DNA of 64,000 nt, taken from the NCBI RefSeq assembly GCF_014898055.3, contig NW_023605083.1:93273483-93337482 (forward strand), in the 5' to 3' direction. The position numbers and the translations under genes were made by a program. The DNA is from Talpa occidentalis. Taxonomy: Eukaryota > Chordata > Mammalia > Eulipotyphla > Talpidae. This document shows, piece after piece, positions 55,344 through 64,000 of the stretch (its first letter is position 1; each line of letters begins with the position of its first letter). Under the pieces are notes generated by a model that worked only from the letters and a program-made list of their open reading frames with translations, was not told where the DNA came from and did no database searches.

Positions 55344-56195
55344 CACACACACATACACACGCACGCATATATACACCTACATCTTCTTAGTCCACAGCTT
55401 TGTCTACAGGCATTTAGGTTGTTTCTGTACTTGGCTATTGCAAGTGGTGCTGCAATGAATATAGGAGTGCACAGATCCCTTCAAACTAGTGATTTTGCAT
55501 CCTCATGGTAGATACCAAGTGCTAGATACCTAGTGGAATTGCTGAAGGATATGGTGTATCTATTTTTAATATTTTGAGAAACCTCCATGCTGTCTTCCAT
55601 AGAGGCTGGACCAGTCTACTTTCCTACCAAGAGTGTGTAGATGCCCCTTTTCTCCACAGCCTCACCAACAGGCATTGCTTCTCATTTTTGTAATATGGGC
55701 AATTCTCACTGGAGTGAGGTAGTATCTAATTGTGGTTTATGATTTGTATTTTCTGGGTGATAATTGATGATGAGCATTTTTTCATTTATATGTCTTTGGA
55801 GAATTGTCTATTTAGCATTTTGCCCATTTTGAAAATGGGATTCTTTGTTTTCTTTTTGTTGAGCTGTGTGATTTCCTGTAGATCTTGGCTATCAGCCCCT
55901 TGTCAGATGTATGATATGCAAATATTTTCTTCCATTCAGTAGAGTGTTTTTTTTTGTTTTAGTGGCAGTGTCTTTCACTGTACAGAAGCTTTTTAGCTTG
56001 ATATAGGTCCATTGGTCTGTAGTTTTTTTGTGTGATGTTCCTTTTGGTATGAGAGTCGTATTGGCCTCCTAAAATGTGTCTGGGAGCATTCCCTGCTTCT
56101 CAAATTTTGAAAGAGTTTGAGAAGGATAGGTCTTAGTTCCTCTCTGAAGGTTTTGTAGAACTTACTAGTAAAAGCATTTGGTCCTGGACTTTTGT
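54897..56195 (-). mobile_element. L1 3' portion, antisense, about 1.3 kb
   Basis: Poly(T) left end, reverse L1 3'UTR, a CA/TA microsatellite grown inside it, then clear ORF2 C-terminal half text (ggcattgcttctcatttttg, ttgtcagatgtatgatatgc, ccattggtctgtagtttttt). It is 5'-truncated at about 56195. Confidence 0.88.
55295..55370. repeat. CA/TA microsatellite within L1
   Basis: About 19 CA units, then TA units and more CA, following a tgtgtgcgcgcgtg junction that could adopt Z-DNA. It interrupts the antisense L1. Confidence 0.9.
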
Positions 56196-56460
56196 TTTTT
56201 GGGAGACCTTAAGAAGCCAAGTCAAGGTCACCATTGGTGTCTCTGAGACGAATGGCGTTAACCATGACCATGCAGCCTCCCTGAGCAAATCAAGAGAGTC
56301 ACAGAACAGAGCTCAGCTCTCTGCTTGCCTTCACATCATTTCAGACCATAGGAGTTCTAACAGTCTTCTGTGTTCGTTGTCCAAGGCAGAAGCATCTGGA
56401 GTCATGTATCAAAAAAAAAGGTGAGTAAAGTCTTAAATATATGACTTTTAACTCTCAAAT

Positions 56461-56931
56461 TGTTAGGGGGAAAAGGATGTCCTAAAGCTAATTCCATACA
56501 GGCTTTGTGGACTCCACCCCCACCCCAGGCCAAAGCCAAAGACACTGGGAACTCCAAATCCCATCACCACCAAAGGGAAGGTGGCTGGGACCTGAGGGTG
56601 GGGTTAAGCAGCCAGGTTGGTATGAAGCCAGACACGTGGGCTTTGGAGGGGTCCCCCCTTTTGACTCTCCGCCAGCTCGCAGCGTCCGGCCAGCTCGCAG
56701 AGTGCTTTTTGGGTTTCCAGGTCGGCGGATCGGGTAGGACGCATTAAAGACTTTATTTCCCTATTTTCTCCCTGAGTTGTACATTTTCCTTATTTCCTTT
56801 TCCCTTGTAAATAAACCATTTATTAACCTTTTGTGTATGCCTGTAGTGGAGTATTAATAAGTCCCTTGTAAGCGCGCGGGTGAGGACCCACAGCCAGGCA
56901 ACCTGTTCAATATCGGGGCTGCCCTATAACA
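56461..56931 (+). mobile_element. Solo ERV LTR, family B
   Basis: 471 bp with inverted ends TGTTAG...ATAACA and perfect 4-bp target duplication AAAT (56457-56460 and 56932-56935). An AATAAA at 56810-56815 is followed by a TG-rich stretch. CpG sites survive (tccgccagctcgcagcgtcc, aagcgcgcgggtg), which suggests a fairly recent insertion. No internal viral sequence beside it. Confidence 0.9.
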
Positions 56932-56996
56932 AAATGACTATTCTATATTTTGGAAAAAGAAGATTTAAGCAAGAACATCTCTAACTAGAATGTAAC

Positions 56997-57262
56997 TTTT
57001 TTTAAAAAAAGATTTATTTATGCATACAAGAGCTGGGGTACAGGCCAGAGGCATGGGGGATGAGAGGATTCACCAGAGACAGAGTGGGGAACAGAACAGG
57101 CAGATTGACCAAAGTACACTGCTGAGGGAAGCCACGGGCGAGTCAGGAGAGGTCTGCTGTGCCATGTGGGTATCTCCCTGGCCGGGGATTGGAGTCATGC
57201 TGCAGTGGCTGTGATTAACTTCATAGGTTGTGTCTTAACCCTTGCACCACCAGGGAGGCCCC
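56997..57262 (-). mobile_element. tRNA-derived SINE, older subfamily
   Basis: Reverse full-length copy with duplication agaatgtaac (56987-56996 and 57263-57272). It lies 65 bp beyond the solo LTR at 56461-56931. Confidence 0.92.
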
Positions 57263-57639
57263 AGAATGTAACCTTGTTTGAGATGGCCTTATTTATCTGA
57301 ACAGTAGAAGGAAAGGTCTATACACATAGGAAAATGCTAAGTATAATGTTTCTCCATACATGAATTTGGGTAATCGTCTTCATTAATGGAAAGTGTCATT
57401 CTTTCTAAACATGTATAATTTTACATGTGAGCGTCTCTGAAATTGGAGTGTCTCACAATTAATAGCATCTTAGCACTTGTGTCATAAATTGACAGTCATA
57501 CTTTTTTCCCTTGAGTTTTTTTTTGAAAATCATTGGCACCTTAGATTTAGTGAACTATGCTAGTTTTCCTCCTTTGAGCCCTACCCTCCCTTCCTCCCTT
57601 CAATGAGACTGTTACTTATAATAATTTTTCATTAGCTAG

Positions 57640-57695
57640 AACTTTGGTTTTACTTTTTTTAATTTAAGAATTATACAGTAAATTCAACTTTAATG

Positions 57696-57735
<40 letters not shown>

Positions 57736-58990
57736 TTCTATGAATTTAACCATGTATAGATTCATGTAATCACCACTATAATTAGGATGCAAAGCAATTC
57801 CAATTACCACCCAAACTCCTTTGTGATATCTCTTCATAGTCTTTATTCCCGCCCCTAAATGCTCTCCAACCCCTTGCAATCACTGGTCTCTTCTCCATAG
57901 TTTCGTCTTTTGAGAATGTCATATAAATCATAAATACATATGAAATCATACAATGGATAATTCTTTGGGACTAGCTTTTTAAAAACTTATCATGTCTTTG
58001 CAATTCATTCAAGCTACTACATTTGCCAATAGTTGCTTTTTATTGCTGTATAGCATTTCATTGTATGGATGAACTACAGTTTATTCATCCATTGAAGAAA
58101 TTTGCATTGTTTTCAGATCCTGACAATTATATAGAAAGGTGCTACAAACATTTGTGCACAGGTTCTTATAGGAACATAAGCTTTTATTTCTCTAGGGTAA
58201 ATGTTTAGATGTGGGGTTGTTGGATCATGTGGTATGTATATGGTTTAGCTATAATGAAACTGCCAAATTATTTTCCAGAGAGACTGTACCCTTTTGTATC
58301 CCCACCAACAATGTATGAGAATTCTAGTTGCTCTGCATCCTCATCAGCACTTGGTATTGCTGATATTTTTAATTTCAGTTCTCATAATAGGTGATATTTC
58401 ACTGTGGCTTTGTCTTTCTCTGATGACTGTAATGATGAACAGCTTTTCATGTGGTTATTTACTGTCCATTTATTCTCTTTAATTCAGTATCTGTTCAGGT
58501 CCTTTATCCATTATTTAATCAATTGTTTTCTTACTGTTGAGTCTTGGGAGTTCTGTGTATTTTCTGGATATGTGGGATATGTAATTTGCAAACATTTTAA
58601 TAGCTTCTCTTCATTCTTAAAAGTGTCATTTGCAGAGTAACATTTTTAATTTTGATAAAGTCCAACTTACCTCTTTTCTATTGTGGTTCTTGCTTTTGGT
58701 CATGTCTCTAATGTTTTTGCCTAATCCTAGGTCCCAAAGATTTTTCGCTCATGTTTTCTTCTCACTAAAATTTTATAGTTTTACACTTAAATTTATGGTG
58801 CACTTTTGAGTTAATTTTGTGTAAATGTGAGACTTAGATTGAAGTTCACTTTTTTTGGCCTGTAGAGAGGTCCAATGTTACATTCCATTTATGGAATTGT
58901 TTTTGCTCTTTTGTCCAGAATTAAATTGACCATGTTGTGTGACTTTATTTTTGTACTCTATTCTCTTCCATTTATTCGTTTGTCCCTTTC
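57640..58990 (-). mobile_element. Old L1 3' portion, antisense
   Basis: Reverse-complement old-L1 text with a TG microsatellite near its 3' end (ttattgctgtatagcatttc, ccccaccaacaatgtatgag, gaattgtttttgctcttttg). All frames are broken. Confidence 0.82.
57700..57734. repeat. TG microsatellite within L1
   Basis: About 17 TG units near the 3' end of the antisense L1. Confidence 0.9.
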
Positions 58991-61900
58991 ACCAACACAG
59001 CACTCATGATTACATTAAGTGGTTCACTTTGGTTTTTAAGTAGGCATCATTCTATCAGTGAGATTTGCCATGTCTCGTGTGATGTGAAATGCTGATCTAG
59101 GCTGGGGCTACACAATGGTAGAAGCCAAAAGACTAAGGAAGTTTCAAAGTGGATGCCCCTGACATGTGGAAATCCTGAGAAAGGAAGGAGGGGGCTGGTG
59201 GGGTAGGGATTGCAACTTTCCATTACATTCTATGTTGGTTACACCCTAACTTTTATACTCTATTTATTTGACTTAGAAATGTTTCATGTCAATTTTTATT
59301 ATTTAAAAATAAATGGAGAGAAACAGGTGAAGTGTTAACAGACATTTAGGGTGCTAGTAACTTTCAGCTTTTGTTCTGGGTACTGACTACCAGGAGTCTT
59401 TCCTTTGTGAAATCCACTCACCTGTCTGCTGAAGAGCTGCATACTTTTCTCTATATGTTTCTTATACTTTAATTGAATAGTTTACAAAAAAATTGCTATT
59501 TAGAATGTTTGAGTTGAGAGATTAATGAAGAATTTTACTTTGCATTTTATAACCTATTGTTATTTTTCTCTTTGTTTTGATGTATTGCCTTTATAAACTG
59601 ATATTTTAAGAAATTTTCAGCATATCAACTACAATAAAAAAAAAAGTGGACTTCTATGTATGCACATGCTGAAGATGCCCAAGACAAACTGCTAAGAGGA
59701 AAAACAAGTTTTTGAACAGTATGGTATAGCATGACACTTTAAGAAAAAAAGACTGGAAAGCTATATACCAATTGACTCGACAGCATTTTTTCACTCTTAA
59801 TTGTATACTTAAGGGACAGAGTATATGGTAGGAAGTTAGGGTTTCAATTTCAATATTATATTTTTCTGTACAGAACTTGTATATCATGAACATTTTCTAA
59901 TTTGAAAATTAGAAAACACAGTAAAGAAATAACAAAACCACAAAATGATGAAGCACCCAGGGCCAACAGCCAGGAGCCATCACAAGCTAAGTCTACAGGA
60001 AGCGAAGTAAAGGAATGACTCCTAAGTGTCCCCCAGAACAGGACAGGAGCTGTGGCCTTCATTGGTGGTGGCGATTAAGGCACAGCAACCTGGTAGGGGA
60101 GAGAGCCGGGGGACCAGATACCCTGGCCTCATTCTCTTCCTGCCAGCCATCCTCCAAGCACTGACCCTCTTCAGTAGCTATTAGATGGGAGAAGCTTTTG
60201 CTGCAGACTGTTAAGACCAGCCTTCTAGAGCACTGAGATGTGGGGGTAACAGGATCCAGAGGGGCAAATACCCCAACCCGTTGGCTTCCCCAGCAGTGTG
60301 TTTGTGCAGTCTTCCCTTAGCTACACTCTTGGTGGCCCCTGAGGCTCCCAGCAATGTGTTCTCAATGCTGTGAAGATTCTAGTTCTCTTCAGAGCGGTGC
60401 CAATGTCAACAGTGCTTGCCAGGCCATAGGAATTTTTATTCTCTATTTTCCCACCTTTTCCAATTTAAAAAATTTGTGTACATTGGGGAAAAAATCCAGA
60501 AAACGACCTCTGTCTCTCCCAACCTGGAGTAGTGAGGATTGCTTCAAGCTTTAGACAATCACGCACTGGCTCCTAGAGTCAGCTCTCTGGGCCCCAGAGG
60601 CTGCACCGCCACAGGCTGTCCTGGCTTTCCCAGAGCTGCTGTGTCCTGCTGTGTATCCCACAGAGCATGGTCAGCCTCTGTTTTCTCATCTGCGAAATGC
60701 ATCTTTCAGTGAATTAAGAATGATGTGAAGACCAAGTAGGATCTTGGAAGGGAACACTCATTGGAGATTATGAAGTATATGTAATTTTGTGGAATTCCTA
60801 CTACTATGCTATCCTGGGCTTCAGTGAAGAAATGGTAGCTATTAAGGCTCAGAGCTACAGTGACCCCTGGTGGTCACTCATTTGTATGACATGCCCCTCC
60901 CCCAAATTTAAACCCACCTCCCCACCCCATCCCCTAGTTTTCAGGTTATGGGTTGAGTTTTCATTTGTTAGGCTGTGACATACCCCATCCTGCGAGGGTG
61001 AAAGGACCTGAGTGGACATAATGACATCTGAAAGGCAATAGGAATATCCAGTCAGAGCTTGGAAATTCAATTGTGGGGCACTTGGGGTGTCAGCCAGCCA
61101 GTCCTGCTGAGAATGGGTCCACCTAATGGTCTTGGCCTTCCTTGGATCTGGGGCTCCCTTGGTCAGCTGGCAGGGGAAGAGCGGAGCAGACCCACTGACA
61201 TGGAAGGACCTCTTCCTGCTCTGTCACTCCACATCGCTTCTTTTCGGGGAATCCCAGGGTCTGAGGTCTACCCCCACTTAGGAGTCCCAGTTCCCCCAGA
61301 ATGTACTTTCAGTGCCATGTGGATTTTCCCAGATGTAGCCCCTCCCTACAAGTGGTTTCAGCCCTGGCCTCAGTGAACTCACCTGAGAGGAGGCAGAGCA
61401 TTTAAAGGGAGCAGGTCAGGACCCCACAGCCCTGCATCTGGGTTGTGGCCAGGATCCACCTGGTGTCCATCCTTAGTGTGTCTCCAGGACTGGCTGCTTG
61501 TGACCCCAGCTCCAGCCTTTCCTGTCTCAAACCTGTTATCCATATTCTCTGGCCACCAGTCAAGCTTTAGCCATTTTCCCGCTGCCTTCTTCCACCCAGA
61601 GACCCCTTCCACTCTCTATTGGTTCTGACTCTAGCACCCCACAAGCCACCATCCCCACAGTAATAAAACTTCTCAGGCTAGAAGTTTGTCTTGCTGACTC
61701 TGGGTGGCCCTGCCTGCTGCTTTGCTGATTCCCCTAAGTTCTGACACCTTAGTTTGGGGTAGGCAGGGTTCCAAGGCAATCATATGATTCTGAGCATTTT
61801 GTTTTTTAAAATAAGATTTATATGTGTGAATATGTATATACAACATATATATGTTAATTTTGCAAATGATTTAGGTTCTGAGAGGAAATTTGAGCCCCCT

Positions 61901-62199
61901 TTATCTATAACTATTGGAAAAGTTTGAATCTCTAGTTACAAAATTAGTGTAGAAAATGTGTGCTTTCTAAGATTCCAAGAATCATCAACTGTTTTATACA
62001 AGAACAACTAAGAGAAATGCCCACCAATAACAGGGTTTAACATGAGTTTTGCTTTGGGAATGTGCAAAAAACCTGGAATGAGGTGGGCACCCTGGGGCAG
62101 AAGTTCTCAAGATCTGTTATTCCTTAGAATCAGTTTAAAAATAGCTGTGGCTAGGGTCCTCCTGGGATAGTTAAAACTGGGGGGAGGGTGATTCTCCCT
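58991..62199. other. Intergenic, repeat-poor stretch near DHRS7C
   Basis: No lineage-specific SINE. Some A-rich old-repeat text at about 59270-59320 and 59630-59930, and a MIR-like trace at about 60680-60770. No exon recognised. Confidence 0.45.
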
Positions 62200-62345
62200 G
62201 TGCTGCCAACCTGGGAGCCGCTGGCCACATGTGACTATTTACACTCAAATCAAGATAAAAGAAAATAAATTCAGATTTCATTGCATGAGCCACATTTCAA
62301 GTGCTCAGCAGCCACATGTGGCTAGTGGCTGCGATGCTGGACAGC
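62200..62345. mobile_element. Probable palindromic DNA-transposon relic
   Basis: Inverted text around an AT-rich centre: ggccacatgtgactattta at the left and agccacatgtggctagtggc at the right. It looks like a non-autonomous hAT-type element; the family is not assigned with confidence. Confidence 0.45.
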
Positions 62346-63284
62346 CCATCACAGAATATCTCCATCACTGTTGGAAGTTCTGTTTGGCAGCGCCTCCACT
62401 GGGTTGCCAAGTCCTGCTGCTGCTGCTGGAGGTTGGAAGTTGGGCAGGTCAGCTTTGCATCAATATAAAACAGAAGCGATTTTCTGAGTCAGTTCCTAAA
62501 AGGATGATGGTGACCATGCATGTATTTGAGAATTAGCTCCCTGTGACTCCTATTTTCCTGCTCAGTTGTCACCCTATGGAGTTAAGAAGCTTCTGGAAGT
62601 GTGTCCTGGGATAGTGGAAGAAACCCACATGCCCCTGTGAACAGGAACATTCTGGGACTCTCCTTCTCTCCCTGTCTGTTCAGCAGGAAGAAACAAAGCC
62701 ATCTGCACAGGCTCGAACAGGCTCTGTTCTGAGAAGCAGCCATGTAAGAGTCTGGTGCCTGCAGGAAACCAACCTTGCAACCTTCACTAGTGACCAAGGG
62801 GCCAGACAGAGGAGATTTAACTGACAGGCACCCAGCCTTTGCCTCTCCACAGTGCATCCTTGAGCCATTGGAAAAGTGACGAAATCCCAGGACTTGCCCT
62901 CCTTTGTGCATGGAGAGCGGTGGCGTTTCTTTAGGTCAGGAAATGGGAGGAGTTCAGCCTCGGTGACTCACTTCCTCTGGTCCCTGCACATCTGTGATTG
63001 TGTAACAAGGTGTACAAATTGAGCTCAGACTTGTGATTGCTGGAACAGCTCTCACTGAGCAAATTCTGCTGAACTGCTCCCTGGGTTCAGATCCTCACTT
63101 TGATTATCTAATAAACTCTTTGGCTAACTCTCAATGAAACTTTTATTTCAGTGGACACCCTTGCGTGGGGTAGGCTGTCCTTTGGGTCCTCCTCACTGGG
63201 ATAGTGACTGTCTCCCACAGTGGGAGGACAGCGTCGGAGAGTGGTTTGGTGGCTCCCCCTGTGGGAGACAGTGCTTATTCAATG
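62346..63284. other. Intergenic, just downstream of DHRS7C
   Basis: No gene recognised. A block at about 62990-63140 ending in ctaataaactctttggctaa has the look of an LTR poly(A) region, but I could not find LTR ends. Confidence 0.4.
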
Positions 63285-63310
63285 AAAACCCAGCCCCTGC
63301 CAGGAAAGCC

Positions 63311-63316
63311 TTTATT
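63311..63316 (-). promoter_or_regulatory. Poly(A) signal of DHRS7C
   Basis: TTTATT on the plus strand is AATAAA on the minus strand, 34 nt beyond the TAA stop. Cleavage is expected at about 63285-63300, giving a 3'UTR of only about 60 nt. Confidence 0.6.
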
Positions 63317-63350
63317 CCCATCTCTGGGCAACCCATTTGGCCTCCTGCAG

Positions 63351-63549
63351 TTAATCCTCTTCTGGGATATTGTACTTATCCTTCACCCCACAAGCCACCA
63401 CAGCAAAAAAGAACTCCGGGAAGAAGGTGCGGATGTACACAGCAGCCTTGGGGATGGGGTTGGCCATGAAGACCTCTTGCTTCTTCCGTCTCACGGTGCG
63501 CATCACTTCCTCGGCCACCTCCATGGGGTGCACCCCATAGGTCAGCTTC
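63351..63549 (-). CDS. DHRS7C: DHRS7C last exon (SDR family member 7C, C-terminus)
   Basis: DHRS7C (SRP-35) is a short-chain dehydrogenase/reductase of muscle sarcoplasmic reticulum linked to retinol oxidation and calcium handling (family knowledge). Only the last coding exon is in the window. Read on the minus strand, acceptor gtctttttcag precedes 199 nt that complete a split Arg codon, encode 65 residues and stop with TAA (63351-63353). The residues run KLTYGVHPMEVAEEVMRTVR, RKKQEVFMANPIPKAAVYIR, then TFFPEFFFAVVACGVKDKYN and IPEED. This is nearly the human C-terminus I remember (about 311 residues in all). The hydrophobic FFPEFFFAVVACGV segment may be membrane-associated. The catalytic Ser/Tyr/Lys residues are in exons to the right. 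The gene converges on USP43. Confidence 0.95.
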
Positions 63550-64000
63550 CTGAAAAAGACTGAGATGCCCCGGAGAGGGTGGAAGTTATGGGCTCAGAAG
63601 GAACAAGCAGTCAGAACCCCCTCTGTGCCCACAGGTAGAGCATGCCATGGCTGGGGCTGGGACTCCAGGCCAACTTGACTGTCCACTGACCATGAGGCCC
63701 TGGGGAGACACTTGATGCCTCTGGGGCTCAGTTTCTGCATCTAAAAAGTGGGCACAATTTCCTGCCCGATTAACTTCAGAAGGTGGTTGTGAGCAGTAGA
63801 AGGGATGCGAAAGAGCTTAGAAAATAAGAAGGTGCCAGATGAATTAGGAGTTGTTGTTTAAAATGGCTGCAAAACAGTGCTTTTCTAGAGCCTCTTGGGA
63901 CTACTTGCCAGAACTATTTCGTTCTCCTGAGGCAGATGGAGCCTTGGGCAGAGGCAGCCCTCCCTCTTCAGGGCACTGGAGAATAGGACAAGGACTCAGG
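63550..64000 (-). other. DHRS7C: DHRS7C last intron (partial)
   Basis: Intron upstream of the last DHRS7C exon on the minus strand. It holds one MIR (63690-63850) and nothing else recognised. Confidence 0.7.
63690..63850 (+). repeat. MIR in DHRS7C intron
   Basis: MIR 3' half: cctctggggctcagtttctg, catctaaaaagtgggcac, ttgtgagcagtagaaggg. Confidence 0.7.

Noticed and set aside
62990..63165. Possible LTR with ctaataaactctttggctaa poly(A) region
   Set aside because: No TG/CA ends or target duplication could be found, so it is not called as an element.
1..64000. CRISPR array, operon or other prokaryotic-type system
   Set aside because: No regularly spaced repeats or dense co-directional genes; all signals are those of a mammalian chromosome.

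Overview
This is nuclear DNA from a placental mammal: GT-AG split genes lie in a sea of interspersed repeats. The lineage clue is a tRNA-derived SINE present in 22 recognised copies. Its RNA-polymerase-III head (A box like TGGCGCAGCGG, B box GGTTCGATCC) is followed by a tail ending in ATAAATAAAT plus poly(A). I associate this family with horseshoe and leaf-nosed bats (Rhinolophoidea), but that comes from memory and is held only moderately. Old mammal-wide repeats (MIR, hAT and Tigger relics, L1 pieces) fit any placental mammal.

Two protein genes are present, facing each other tail to tail. USP43 (ubiquitin-specific protease 43) occupies about 1-38050 on the plus strand. Thirteen coding exons, including the last, join in frame to 915 codons plus stop. 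The N-terminal part with the catalytic cysteine box lies upstream of the window, while both zinc-ribbon CPHC pairs, the catalytic His and Asp, and the whole C-terminal tail are inside. DHRS7C enters from the right on the minus strand with only its last coding exon (63351-63549) and a very short 3'UTR. USP43 and DHRS7C are also neighbours on human 17p13.1, so the order looks conserved.

The introns and the roughly 25 kb between the genes are mostly repeats. They include SINEs of an older and a younger subfamily (18 of 22 on the minus strand), with two nested pairs, one mosaic copy and one head-only copy. There are truncated L1 pieces, mostly antisense to USP43. Three solo ERV LTRs have clear ends and 4-bp target duplications, and a fourth is possible. 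There are hAT and Tigger DNA-transposon relics, MIRs, three simple repeats, and a tiny 3'-truncated U2 snRNA retropseudogene with an 18-bp target duplication.

I saw no prokaryotic-type system, CRISPR array, intact retroelement or unknown multi-gene system. The points most worth a second look are a tandemly duplicated 5' splice site in USP43 (411-434), the U2 fragment (34787-34822), and the SINE subfamily and nesting structure.
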